A DNA stretch of 64,000 nt. Origin: Achromobacter seleniivolatilans (lineage in GTDB: Bacteria; Pseudomonadota; Gammaproteobacteria; Burkholderiales; Burkholderiaceae_B). Position 1 is the first letter of the stretch; each line of letters begins with the position of its first letter. The translations under genes were made by a program, and so were the position numbers. The notes under the pieces are model-generated. The model was given only the letters and a program-made list of their open reading frames with translations, was not told where the DNA came from and searched no databases. Location of the stretch: NCBI RefSeq assembly GCF_030864005.1, contig NZ_CP132976.1, forward strand, positions 3,596,001 to 3,660,000, given 5' to 3'. This document shows, piece by piece, positions 26,028 through 34,538 of the stretch.

Positions 26028-26335
26028 CTACCCTTGTTGTTCGCGGCAATCTTCGAATTGCGCCGCAAAAGCTACATCACCTACGACAGCCAGTTTCTCC
26101 CGCGTCAAACTGGCGAAGCACGGGATCGAATCACGGCGACGGCGAAGTGGCGCCAGCCAAGGTGCCGTCTTTCTTGCTGTTCGACGCGATGATCAGTTAC
26201 CAGATCCACAACGGGACCCTGGCGCTGAACGCTCGCAACCTGACCAACAAGACCTACATCGCCAACTGCGGTTATGGGAATTGCTACTACGGTGATCAGC
26301 GTACCGTGGTGGGCACGGCTACCTATCGCTGGTAG
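26028..26335 (+). pseudogene. Remnant of a TonB-dependent siderophore receptor (C-terminal part)
   Basis: Two frames carry pieces of a receptor barrel. From about 26028 one frame reads LFAAIFELRRKSYITYDS followed by a PRQTGEARDR stretch. From about 26147 another frame gives VPSFLLFDAMISYQIHNG, NARNLTNKTYIANC and a terminal VVGTATYRW, the last strand of a ferrichrome/ferrioxamine-type receptor ending in an aromatic residue. At least one frameshift and a deletion separate the pieces, and the front 600 or so residues are absent. It is a decayed gene, not a functional receptor. Confidence 0.8.
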
Positions 26336-26342
26336 GCGCCTG

Positions 26343-26363
26343 CCGGCCCCGCTTCGGGGCCGG
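26343..26363. terminator. GC-rich hairpin after the receptor remnant
   Basis: A perfect 9-bp inverted repeat (26343-26351 with 26355-26363) with a 3-nt loop lies 7 bp past the remnant stop codon. There is no strong T-run, so it may be the former receptor terminator or a plain hairpin. Confidence 0.45.
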
Positions 26364-26499
26364 TGCTTGATCGGCGTCAGGCGCGTCTTGCAACGCGCCT
26401 TCCGGGCGGCGTGGCGCAGGCGTAGTATGGACATTGTTGCCACACTCCACAGAGTCGCGGTCATGGCCCGCGCCGCTCTTCCCACCCGCAGAGGTTTTT

Positions 26500-26937
26500 A
26501 TGTACAAGCACATTCTTATCCCCATTGATGGATCCAGCCTTGCCAATACCGGTCTGGAACAAGGGCTGGGTCTGGCCCGCGCGCTTGGCGCCAGCGTCAC
26601 CGTGGTGACGGCTTATGGCACCTTCCACATGCCTTCGATGGAAACCGTGCAACTGGAAGGCGTGCGCAAGACGTACGAACACCAGGCCAAGGAACTGGCG
26701 GGTTCCCTCCTCGCCGAAGCCGCGGCCCGCGCTCAGGCTCTGGGTGTGCCCTGCACTACCGAAATGCGGGAAAGCGACACGCCCTATCAGGTCATCATCG
26801 ACATCGCGCTGACTCAAGGCTGCGACCTGATCACGATGAGCTCGCATGGACGTGGTGGCGTGGCCGCGCTGCTGTTGGGCAGCCAGACACAAAAAGTGCT
26901 GGCGCATTCCACGGTGCCGGTTCTGGTGTACCGCTGA
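26500..26937 (+). CDS. Universal stress protein, UspA family
   Basis: The 145-residue cytoplasmic protein starts MYKHILIPIDGS and has the ATP-binding UspA signature near the C-terminus: SSHGRGGVAALLLGSQT (about 115-131), fitting G-2x-G-9x-G-S, then LAHSTVPVLVYR. The start at 26500 is the family start. Longer frames only add non-family residues. Such proteins help cells survive starvation or respiratory stress. No operon partner is present: the upstream gene is a pseudogene and the downstream one is convergent. Confidence 0.93.
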   Translation: MYKHILIPIDGSSLANTGLEQGLGLARALGASVTVVTAYGTFHMPSMETVQLEGVRKTYEHQAKELAGSLLAEAAARAQALGVPCTTEMRESDTPYQVIIDIALTQGCDLITMSSHGRGGVAALLLGSQTQKVLAHSTVPVLVYR

Positions 26938-26961
26938 TTCCGTAGCCACACCCACGCGGCA

Positions 26962-27894
26962 TCAAGCAACGGCGTTGGCGCCCGCGTAAAAAGTCTTGGG
27001 TATGCCAGCGGCAGCCACGCCGCTGCGCAAAGTCTCTTCTGGCAGCGCATCCGCCAGCAGGCCTCGCGCGGCCAGCAGCCGCGGCAGATCAACGCCCGTC
27101 CGGTAGCCCATGCTTTCCAGCATGAACACCAGATCTTCGGTGACGATATTGCCTGATGCGCCCGGCGCGAAGGGGCACCCGCCCAGGCCGCCCAGACACG
27201 AATCAAAGCTGCGGATGCCTTCGTTCAGGCCCGCCAGCGCATTCGCCAGACCCAGCCCCATGGTGTCGTGCAGATGCAGCTTGGTCAGCTGGCTTCCCAC
27301 CGCGTCCTGCGTCGCCCGCACCACGTCGCGCACCTGCGCGGGATGCGCATATCCCACGGTGTCGGCCAGTGCAATTTCGTCAACGCCGGTACGCGCCACA
27401 GCAGCAGCCACCAGCGCCACTCGCCGAACCGGCACGCCGCCTTCCATTGAACAGCCGAACGCGGTAGCCACCGCCGCATCAATGCGCATGGGACGCGGCT
27501 GCGACCGGACCCAATCCACAATCGACGCCATCATCTCCACCTGCGCGTCTGTGCCCTTGCCTACGTTGGCATGGCTATGCGTATCGCTGACCGATATCGG
27601 AAACGACAACACGTGCGCGCCCGCCTCATAAGCAGCGATTGCGCCCTTCAGGTTGCAAGCCAGAGCGCAGACGGTCAGGCCGTCTATCTTCAAGACTTCC
27701 GGCAGGATGACGCCAGTGTCCGCCATCTGCGGCACCAGACGCGGCGATACGAAGCTGCCGACTTCGATCTCGCGCAGCCCTGCGCTGGCCAGCTGCCGTA
27801 TCCAGCGAAGCTTGTCAGCGGCGGGCATCATGCCCTTGGCCATTTGCAGCCCGTCACGCGGACCCACTTCGCAAAGTCTGACGTCCTGATTCAT
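26962..27894 (-). CDS. Hydroxymethylglutaryl-CoA lyase family enzyme
   Basis: The 310-residue TIM-barrel enzyme of the HMGL-like family cleaves HMG-CoA to acetyl-CoA and acetoacetate, or a related acyl-CoA. Visible signatures are VGPRDGLQ (about 10-17), the metal-site HLHDTMG (about 208-214) and the active-site GLGGCPFAPGASGN (about 238-251) with the catalytic Cys. It is the last gene of the order LysR, CoA-transferase, Bug, lyase, with 35 bp to the Bug gene. In this context it may act on a 3-hydroxy-3-methylglutaryl-like CoA ester made by the CoA-transferase. Confidence 0.92.
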   Translation of the reverse strand: MNQDVRLCEVGPRDGLQMAKGMMPAADKLRWIRQLASAGLREIEVGSFVSPRLVPQMADTGVILPEVLKIDGLTVCALACNLKGAIAAYEAGAHVLSFPISVSDTHSHANVGKGTDAQVEMMASIVDWVRSQPRPMRIDAAVATAFGCSMEGGVPVRRVALVAAAVARTGVDEIALADTVGYAHPAQVRDVVRATQDAVGSQLTKLHLHDTMGLGLANALAGLNEGIRSFDSCLGGLGGCPFAPGASGNIVTEDLVFMLESMGYRTGVDLPRLLAARGLLADALPEETLRSGVAAAGIPKTFYAGANAVA

Positions 27895-27929
27895 GTGCTG
27901 TCCTGTCGTGTATGCGGATGTGGCCCGGC

Positions 27930-28889
27930 CTATTGCTGAACCACGATGCCCGCGCTCTTGATTGTCTGCTGTGCCTTGCCGATATCCGACTGGATCAGCG
28001 CGGCAAACTGTTCGCTGGATATAGGGTCCGTCTCCAGCCCCTGGAATGCCAGCGCCTCCTGCACATCCTTGCGAGCCAGCAGCTTGTTGAAATCTGCATT
28101 CAGGCGCGCCACGATGGCGGCGGGTGTCTTGGCCGGTGCCAGCACGCCGTAGTAGGTCACCACGCTGAAATCCTTGTAGCCCAGCTCTGCCACGGTGGGC
28201 ACATCCGGCAGGGCCGCATTGCGCTTGGGCGACGTTACCGCCAGCGCGCGCACCTTGCCGGACTTGATCAGCGACGCTGCGGACGAAATCGACGATCCCG
28301 CAAATTGCAGATGCCCGCCCATCAGATCCGCCAGAGCCGGCGCCGAACCCTTGTATGGCACGTGCTGCATTTTGAAGCCGGCCTCGTGTTGCAGCATTTC
28401 CATCGCGATGTGCACGCCCCCGCCTGTGCCCGATGTCCCGTACGACATCTTGTTCGGATCTTTCCGCGCTGCCTCGATCACCTCGGGCAAGGTTTTATAG
28501 GGCGAACTGTCCGATACGAGCAGCACCATCGGCGTGGTGGCTACCAGCGCCACAGGCGCCAGGTCTTTGATGGGGTCGTAGGCTACTTTCATCAGCAGCG
28601 GTATCAAGGTGACGTTGTCGGACTGGCCGATCACCAGGTCATAACCTTGCGCCGGCGCGCGCGCCGCTTCCGCCAGTCCCAACGCGGTGCCTGCGCCAGG
28701 CTTGTTTTCGGGCACCACGGCCCAGCCATTCAGCTCGTGCAGCTTGTTGCTCATCAGCCTGCCGATATAGTCGGTGCCTCCGCCCGGCGTGGACGGGATG
28801 ATGATGCGGATGGGTTTGTTGGGATAGTCTTGCGCGTGTGCCGTGCAAGCGACAGCCAAAGCGGCCAGCGCGACGAGTTTTCGAATCAT
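27930..28889 (-). CDS. Bug-family tripartite tricarboxylate transporter substrate-binding protein
   Basis: The 319-residue periplasmic protein has a signal peptide (cleavage near AHA at about residue 19) and the Bug fold signatures YPNKPIRIIIPSTPGGGTD (about 23-41) and VPYKGSAPALADLMGGH (about 155-171). It binds a small carboxylate. No membrane transport subunits (TctA/TctB) are nearby, which is common for these greatly expanded proteins in Alcaligenaceae. It sits between the CoA-transferase and lyase genes, so the ligand is probably the acid they degrade. Confidence 0.92.
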   Translation of the reverse strand: MIRKLVALAALAVACTAHAQDYPNKPIRIIIPSTPGGGTDYIGRLMSNKLHELNGWAVVPENKPGAGTALGLAEAARAPAQGYDLVIGQSDNVTLIPLLMKVAYDPIKDLAPVALVATTPMVLLVSDSSPYKTLPEVIEAARKDPNKMSYGTSGTGGGVHIAMEMLQHEAGFKMQHVPYKGSAPALADLMGGHLQFAGSSISSAASLIKSGKVRALAVTSPKRNAALPDVPTVAELGYKDFSVVTYYGVLAPAKTPAAIVARLNADFNKLLARKDVQEALAFQGLETDPISSEQFAALIQSDIGKAQQTIKSAGIVVQQ

Positions 28890-28960
28890 GTTGTCTCCTC
28901 TTTGATGGATGTCTTAGCGGTCTGACGCCGCCTCGACAGGGCTCAGGCACTAAGGCCTGG

Positions 28961-30169
28961 TCATGCAATGACTCCCGCAACGCGCAACGCGTCGATGCGC
29001 GCAGCATCCAGGCCCAGCCCCTGCAAGATGGCGTGGGTCTGGCCGCCTTGCACCGGCGGATCGCAACGCTTGCCGGCCTTGCGCCCATCGAATTCGATCG
29101 GCAGCGCCGCCGTGGATATTTCACTGCCGTCGGGCAGCAGGGTTTTCAGCAAAGCGCCCCCGGCGTTCAGGTGCGCATCGTCCAGCAGATCGTGCGGCTG
29201 GCGGATCGGTCCATACGATAGATTCGCGGCTTCCAGCGCCTGACACAACGCATCGGTTTTCCAGTTCTTCAGGATCTCCGCCACGCCAGGCACCAGCCAC
29301 GAGCGGGCAGCCTCGCGGTCAACGGCAGTGGCCAGCCGAGGGTCTGCTGCCCATTCAGGCGGCAGGAACTTCTGGGCAAAGTTGCGCCATTGCGCATCGC
29401 CCACCACCGCCACGAACACCCGGCCGTCCGCCGTTTCGAACACGTCGTAAACACCCCATGGCGGCTTGCGCTCCGCCCCCATGGGTTTGGGCGCCGTGCC
29501 GGTCAACTGATACTGAGCGATGAACTGCGCCACCAGCAGCAGGTTGTTTTCAAACAAGCCCGAACGCACATGGCGGCCGCGTCCCGTGGCATGGCGGTCA
29601 TGCAACGCCGCCAGCGCGCCCACCACGCCGAAGGTGCCGCCCAGAATGTCGTTGACCGATGCTGCCACGCGTTGCGGCGTATCTGCCCCGCCATTGATAT
29701 ACGCCAGCCCGCCCATCATCTGCACGACCTCATCCAGCGCCGTGCGATGCTTGTATGGACCGGACAAAAAACCCTTTAATGACACATAGATCAGCCCGGG
29801 GTTTTCAGCCGACAGGGACTCATAGTCCAACCCGTATTGCGCCAGACTGCCATCACGAAAATTCTCCACCACCATGTCCGTCTGCAAGGCCAGCTGGCGC
29901 ACCACATCCTGCCCTTCGGGCGATTTCAGATCGATCGCCAGGCTTTGCTTATTGCGATTGAACACAGGGAAATAACCGCTGCCCGACCCCTTGAGCCTGC
30001 GCGTGCGATCTCCATCGATGGGTTCGACCTTGATCACATCGGCGCCCAGATCCGCCAGCGACAGACCGGCGGCCGGCCCCATGATCATGTGGGACAGTTC
30101 CAAAACCTTGATGCCGCGCAAGGGCAACTCTGAACTATCCATGAAGGGTGAAGCCGGTGCTGCGCTCAT
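28961..30169 (-). CDS. Class III (CaiB/BaiF) CoA-transferase
   Basis: The 402-residue protein moves CoA between carboxylic acids. The N-terminal GIKVLELSHMIMGPAAGLSLADLGADVIKVE (contiguous halves at about 14-34) is the family signature. A conserved Asp in the RTALDEVVQMMGG region (about 148-160) is the expected catalytic residue. AGAGG before ATG 30169 supports this start. Upstream in-frame codons code for Arg/Pro-rich non-family sequence. It opens the Bug-lyase transcript and should activate the imported acid as a CoA ester. Confidence 0.92.
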   Translation of the reverse strand: MSAAPASPFMDSSELPLRGIKVLELSHMIMGPAAGLSLADLGADVIKVEPIDGDRTRRLKGSGSGYFPVFNRNKQSLAIDLKSPEGQDVVRQLALQTDMVVENFRDGSLAQYGLDYESLSAENPGLIYVSLKGFLSGPYKHRTALDEVVQMMGGLAYINGGADTPQRVAASVNDILGGTFGVVGALAALHDRHATGRGRHVRSGLFENNLLLVAQFIAQYQLTGTAPKPMGAERKPPWGVYDVFETADGRVFVAVVGDAQWRNFAQKFLPPEWAADPRLATAVDREAARSWLVPGVAEILKNWKTDALCQALEAANLSYGPIRQPHDLLDDAHLNAGGALLKTLLPDGSEISTAALPIEFDGRKAGKRCDPPVQGGQTHAILQGLGLDAARIDALRVAGVIA

Positions 30170-30324
30170 CAACATTACCTCTTGCCTGCCGCGTGGTCGG
30201 ATGCGTGGCGGCCGGTGTACCGCCACGGGAATGCGCCATGATCGCGGGCCGGCCGGCATTGCGGGTAGCGGTCTTTCAGCACGGGGGCATTCTCTTTTCG
30301 GAACGTCCGGGTTTGCCCGTAGCG

Positions 30325-31245
30325 CTATGCCCCTGGCAACACCTTCAAATGGGCCAGCAACGCCCGCGCGGCTGGCGGCAAGGCCTCTGGATCTCGCACT
30401 GCAATACAGATAGGCGTGCTGGACCAAGGACCGGTCAAGGGCACGAAGCGGATGTCCAGGTGCGGCAAGCGCGCTTTCAGATACTGCGGCACAACCGCCA
30501 CGCCCATACCGCGCGCCACCAGCATGCAGATGGTTTCGTGGGAGCTCACGCGCGCACTGATGCGCCGCATCACGCCCGCCTCTTTTGCCGCCTGTTCAAA
30601 CACGCTGCTGATGCCGTTGTCGCGGTTCAATTCAATCTGCTCGAAGGGCAGCAGTTGTGCGTAGTCCAGTGTTTCCCGATCGGCCAAAAGGTGCTGGCCC
30701 GGCACCACTGCCGCCAGCTCACAGTGACCGCAGGGAAATACCTGCAAACCATCATGGCCAAAATCCGATCCGGCGGCCACGTCTGCGTGCCCTTCCAGCA
30801 CGGATCGAAACGCCGCCTGGGTCGTGTCCTCTTCCAGCGAGATATCGATCTGCGGATAGGCCCGGCGAAACGATTGAATCTGGGCTGGCAGTTCGCCGGA
30901 CAAGGCGGCCACGCTGACGGCCAGCCGGATATGCCCGCGCACACCTGTAGCAAAACCCGCCATTTCGCGATGCATGCGGTCCATGTCTTGCAACAGCCTG
31001 CGCGCATGGGTCGCCAGCGCATTGCCCGCAGGGGTTGGCTGCACGCCTTTGACGCCTCGCTCCAATAGCGGCACGCCGAAAACATCTTCCATTTCAGACA
31101 TGCGCTTGCTGACCGCTGACGGCACGATGTTCTCGCGAGCGGCGGCGCGCGCCAGACTGCCCTCTTCAAGCGCAGACAGAAATAATCGGAGCGATACGGG
31201 GTCAATATCGCGAGAGACGGGCAAGGCAGGCAGGGCAGGCTTCAT
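30325..31245 (-). CDS. LysR-family transcriptional regulator
   Basis: The protein has about 306 residues, with a winged helix-turn-helix (about 15-75: LRLFLSALEEGSLARAAARE and PSAVSKRMSEMED) and an effector domain (about 95-300). The start at 31245 is chosen for family length, and an in-frame start at 31299 is possible. It lies 155 bp upstream of the CoA-transferase on the same strand and probably regulates that operon. The effector may be the substrate acid or its CoA ester. Confidence 0.9.
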   Translation of the reverse strand: MKPALPALPVSRDIDPVSLRLFLSALEEGSLARAAARENIVPSAVSKRMSEMEDVFGVPLLERGVKGVQPTPAGNALATHARRLLQDMDRMHREMAGFATGVRGHIRLAVSVAALSGELPAQIQSFRRAYPQIDISLEEDTTQAAFRSVLEGHADVAAGSDFGHDGLQVFPCGHCELAAVVPGQHLLADRETLDYAQLLPFEQIELNRDNGISSVFEQAAKEAGVMRRISARVSSHETICMLVARGMGVAVVPQYLKARLPHLDIRFVPLTGPWSSTPICIAVRDPEALPPAARALLAHLKVLPGA

Positions 31246-31365
31246 GGCAGGAAGTGTCCCGCTTTGGTCTGTCTTGCAGGGATCGGGGTTTTCCCGCACT
31301 CAGGACGTCGGTATGATCCGCAGTCCGGCCGCTCCGCTCGGCCTTCGTCTCGCAGATACCCTTCC

Positions 31366-32439
31366 ATGCAATGCCCTAGCTGTAACTGGCAGAATCCGGC
31401 CTCCAATACCCTGTGCTTCAGCTGCCGCAAGCCGTTGCCGGTCAAAACCGTAGCGCCGGCTGCCGCAGTTGCGAAGTCCGCCGCCCCTGCTCAGAACGCT
31501 CCGGTCTTTCCCAGCATCTGGCCCCGCCTGGGCGCCACCGCGGTCGACGGGCTGTTCATGGTGGTGGCGATCATCGCCCTGATCTGGGCAACCTCACTCA
31601 CCTACCAGGGCCTGACGGGCGAATCATGCCCGGTGTGGCTACAGCTATTGGCGGGGCTGATCGGTTGGCTGCTTCCGGCCTTCATGGACGCCTGGACTGA
31701 CGGCTCCCCCGGCAAACGTCTGTTGAAAATGCGGGTACTCAATAGCAAGGCGAAGGCGCCCGGCCTCACGCGGTCGATATGGCGCCATACGTTGAAGTAC
31801 ACGCTCAACCTGGCGGTGCCCGGCCTGTTCCATCACATTCAACAGGCCATTTTTGGTGAACGCGCCATGCACAACGCTCTGGCAGGCACCCACGTGGTAT
31901 CCAGCCAGGCGAACCCGCGCGCAGTGCAATCTGCCCTTGCCAAGGCGCGCGCCGTCACTGGCACAGGCAAGTTCCTGTTCTTCGTCTTCGGCGTGTTGGC
32001 GCTGATTCTGGGCGGCGTGGTCATTGGCGTTGGCATCATGAGCAAAGACAGCAACGACAATCCACTGCACGCTGACGTCGTCCGCTTCGATCTCGTGTCA
32101 GACCCCATCCGCATGCTGGTGGAAAATCACTACCGCAGCACGAAGGCATATCCCGCCACCATGGCGGACATCGGCCTGACTCAGGAGTCGCTACAGAACA
32201 GCGGCTTTAGCAAACTGGAAATGAATCCCGTGAACGGCGTGCTGCGGCTGACCATTGCCGGCGCTCCCCGTGATGACGGGTTTCCCACGCTGGCAGGCAA
32301 GCATCTGATGTACCTGCCGGAGTTGCGCTCGGAAAAGAAAGGCGGCGGCATCCGCCGCTGGCAGTGCGGCAGCGACGACATCCCGCGCGATGACCGTCCC
32401 TATAGCTGCCGCCACGACACCAGCGCCTTTGCGCGCTAG
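31366..32439 (+). CDS. Zinc-ribbon, RDD and pilin-like fusion protein
   Basis: The 357-residue protein combines three parts. A zinc ribbon has C3, C6, C17 and C20. An RDD membrane domain (about 48-180) has two helices and the FMDAWTDGSPGKRLLKMRV signature. A third helix (about 203-226) is followed by a periplasmic pilin-like domain (about 240-357) with a YPATMADIGL segment and two late cysteines as in type IV pilin C-termini. The combination suggests a small membrane sensor or assembly factor, but the function is unknown. The TPR gene follows 29 bp later and is likely co-transcribed. It is divergent from the LysR gene. Confidence 0.75.
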   Translation: MQCPSCNWQNPASNTLCFSCRKPLPVKTVAPAAAVAKSAAPAQNAPVFPSIWPRLGATAVDGLFMVVAIIALIWATSLTYQGLTGESCPVWLQLLAGLIGWLLPAFMDAWTDGSPGKRLLKMRVLNSKAKAPGLTRSIWRHTLKYTLNLAVPGLFHHIQQAIFGERAMHNALAGTHVVSSQANPRAVQSALAKARAVTGTGKFLFFVFGVLALILGGVVIGVGIMSKDSNDNPLHADVVRFDLVSDPIRMLVENHYRSTKAYPATMADIGLTQESLQNSGFSKLEMNPVNGVLRLTIAGAPRDDGFPTLAGKHLMYLPELRSEKKGGGIRRWQCGSDDIPRDDRPYSCRHDTSAFAR

Positions 32440-32468
32440 CCAGACCTCTTCTATACGGAACACCCCGC

Positions 32469-34004
32469 ATGTCCAGTTTGATCGAAGCCATCCACCGCGC
32501 CGACGACGGCCACGAGCACGCGCAAATGCTCTCCTTGTGCGAACAAGGCGTCCGCGAGCAACCCGGATCAGCAGTCATGTGGGCGTTACGTGCCCGCTAT
32601 CACGACAAGCGCAGCGCTCACGCGCAGCGCGACGCCGACCTGGCGCGGTCTTTGACGCTGGACCCGCAGTGCAGCGATGCCCTGCGCGTGCGCGCCACGG
32701 CGCTCTACGATGCAGGCGAACAGCAGGAGGCCTGGAGCCTCTTGCGTGAAGCCCGGCAGCGGGCGCCTTCGCACTACGGCTTGATGATGTCCGAGGCGTA
32801 CCTGCTGATCAACGATCGCCGATTAGAGGACGCTATCGACTGCTGGACCCGCGCATCGAACCTGCGCCCGTCCGCTGCCGCGCCGCACTGCTATATCGGC
32901 TCAAACCTGCATAACGCAGGCCGCTACCAGGACGCGTTGCCCTACCACCAGCGCGCCGTTGCGCTGGCGCCCAACAATGGCGGCTTCCTGTACGACGCCG
33001 GCAACAATTACCGGCGCCTGGGCGATCTGAAAAACGCCATCGCCATGTTCGACCGCGCCCGCGTCATTCTTGGCGAAGAAAACGCCATCCAGCACAACCG
33101 TGCCTCGTGTCTGCAAGCGCTGGAACGGCATGAGGATGCCGTGGAAGAATGGACGAGCCTGCTGCGCCGCGAACCCGATTGGGATTGGCCATTGGAAGGC
33201 AAGGCGCGGTCCCTGCACCGCTTGGGCCGCGCGGACGAAGCCGCGCCGCTGTGGCGCCATCTGGACGCCTTGTCGGATTCGGGTTGGGAAGGCCGCAAGG
33301 AACAAGCCCGCGAATATGTCCGCAGCCGCGACCCCGAATTGGCCGAACAGGCCTTGCTGGGCCTGGACCCCATGGAATGCGGCGATGCGCAATTGCTGTT
33401 CGTGGCGGGGAACGCGCAGCGCGACCAAAGCAACTGGGAAGGGGCGCTTGCCTATTATCTTTGCGGTTATGAACTCGCCCCCGACAGTGATTTTCTGCCG
33501 GGCAACGCTGCCGACATGCTGACCCGCCTGGATCGTTACGACGAAGCCCTGCCGCTGTCGGAAGTCGCGATTTCTCTGGACCCCGACTGGCTGAAGTGGC
33601 GCCGCGTGCGCATCGATGCGCTGACCCATCTGGGCCGTGCCGCAGAGGCAGTAAGCGACGCCGACCGAGCGTTGGAAACTTGGCCGGACAGCGGCCCCTT
33701 GCATGCCGAGCGCATCAACGCCCTGATCGGCGCCAAGCGCCTGGAAGAAGCGCTTGCCGCGTGCGACCGACTGATCGGGCTTGACCCGGACTACCGCAGC
33801 TGGGCCCTGTTTTCACGCGGCGAGATCTACGGACAAATGAAGCGACACGCAGAGTCGGCCATGGCTTTCCGCCAAGCGGCCGCTTCTTATCAGCAGAACG
33901 GCCGCGCCAACTATCAAGACCTGTCCTTACGCAACGCTCAAGCGGCAGAAGAAGCCGCCGCCGCGCCGCGCGGATTTCTTGGCCGCTTGTTCGGCCGCAA
34001 ATAG
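32469..34004 (+). CDS. Tetratricopeptide repeat protein
   Basis: The 511-residue soluble protein consists almost wholly of TPR-type helical pairs. Repeats with the pattern A-x-x-LDP or EAL-x-x-x are visible at about 55-90, 100-190, 200-260, 330-390 and 400-480. No signal peptide or membrane helix is seen. TPR proteins are protein-binding scaffolds, and no enzyme domain is present. The C-terminus ends in a Gly/Phe/Arg motif (GFLGRLFGRK) that recalls membrane-targeting tails of helical proteins. It probably works with the RDD/pilin-like protein encoded just upstream. Confidence 0.85.
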   Translation: MSSLIEAIHRADDGHEHAQMLSLCEQGVREQPGSAVMWALRARYHDKRSAHAQRDADLARSLTLDPQCSDALRVRATALYDAGEQQEAWSLLREARQRAPSHYGLMMSEAYLLINDRRLEDAIDCWTRASNLRPSAAAPHCYIGSNLHNAGRYQDALPYHQRAVALAPNNGGFLYDAGNNYRRLGDLKNAIAMFDRARVILGEENAIQHNRASCLQALERHEDAVEEWTSLLRREPDWDWPLEGKARSLHRLGRADEAAPLWRHLDALSDSGWEGRKEQAREYVRSRDPELAEQALLGLDPMECGDAQLLFVAGNAQRDQSNWEGALAYYLCGYELAPDSDFLPGNAADMLTRLDRYDEALPLSEVAISLDPDWLKWRRVRIDALTHLGRAAEAVSDADRALETWPDSGPLHAERINALIGAKRLEEALAACDRLIGLDPDYRSWALFSRGEIYGQMKRHAESAMAFRQAAASYQQNGRANYQDLSLRNAQAAEEAAAAPRGFLGRLFGRK

Positions 34005-34055
34005 ACGCTCGGAATGGTATAGTCTCGCCCGCTGCCGGCCCAACGGGCCGCGCAC

Positions 34056-34366
34056 GCCCGAGTGGTGAAATTGGTAGACACAAGGGACTTAAACTAATTT
34101 GAGCCCTTTGGGGGAAACTCCAAAGGTGTAGCCCGTCAAACTCGGCGAACGCCCTGGACTTGTTCCGAGCCAACGCCGAGCCAAGCCCCAACTGAAAAGC
34201 GGGGGAAGGTGTAGAGAGCAGACGGCGGGCACCTAAGGCCACAAGGCTATGGTGAAGGCGTGCTCCAGACCACGAACAGCGCAACGCGCTGGCGGCGAAA
34301 GCCGAAGTGGTAAGAAAATCCCTCGGCCTCACGGTCGTACCGGTTCGATTCCGGTCTCGGGCACCA
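34056..34366 (+). tRNA. tRNA-Leu(TAA) interrupted by a group I intron
   Basis: The exons are 34056-34090 and 34315-34366. The joined 87-nt product has acceptor stem GCCCGAG/CTCGGGC, D-loop TTGGTAGAC, anticodon stem AGGGA/TCCCT with loop CTTAAAA (anticodon TAA), a long variable arm, a TTCGATT T-loop and an encoded CCA. The 224-nt insert splits the anticodon between U34 and A35. This is the same position as the group I intron in cyanobacterial and plastid tRNA-Leu(UAA). The gene is a single copy in this window. Confidence 0.95.
34091..34314 (+). ncRNA. Self-splicing group I intron (Azoarcus-type, probable subgroup IC3)
   Basis: The 224-nt element has no ORF. P1: exon GGGACUU (34084-34090) pairs with GAGCCC (34101-34106), leaving the splice-site U of 34090 in a U.G wobble with G34101. 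P2 (34107-34124) is capped by a GAAA tetraloop (34114-34117). P4: CUCGGCG (34141-34147) with CGCCGAG (34174-34180). P7: GAGCA (34216-34220) with UGCUC (34261-34265), which carries the guanosine site. P8: CACC/GGUG (34230-34254). P9: CCAC/GUGG (34270-34310) with sub-hairpins 34277-34291 and a GGC-GAAA-GCC. The last base is omega-G at 34314. Core strings such as CAACGCCGAGCCAAG and GAAGGTGTAGAGA match the Azoarcus tRNA-Ile intron as I remember it, while P7 differs by paired changes. Confidence 0.94.
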
Positions 34367-34538
34367 TTCCGCATAGCGCTTTCGCGCCCCTGCACGCGCT
34401 GACTACAGCGATTGCTTTCCACCCTAAGCACTCATACGCGCTGCGGCAGTTTTGTCTGCCGCCATGTCGCTCCCCCTATCCGATTAAGGGTATATCCCAG
34501 CAGCCACACAAGCGGCTTCGGTTTACCGTACTCACGTT

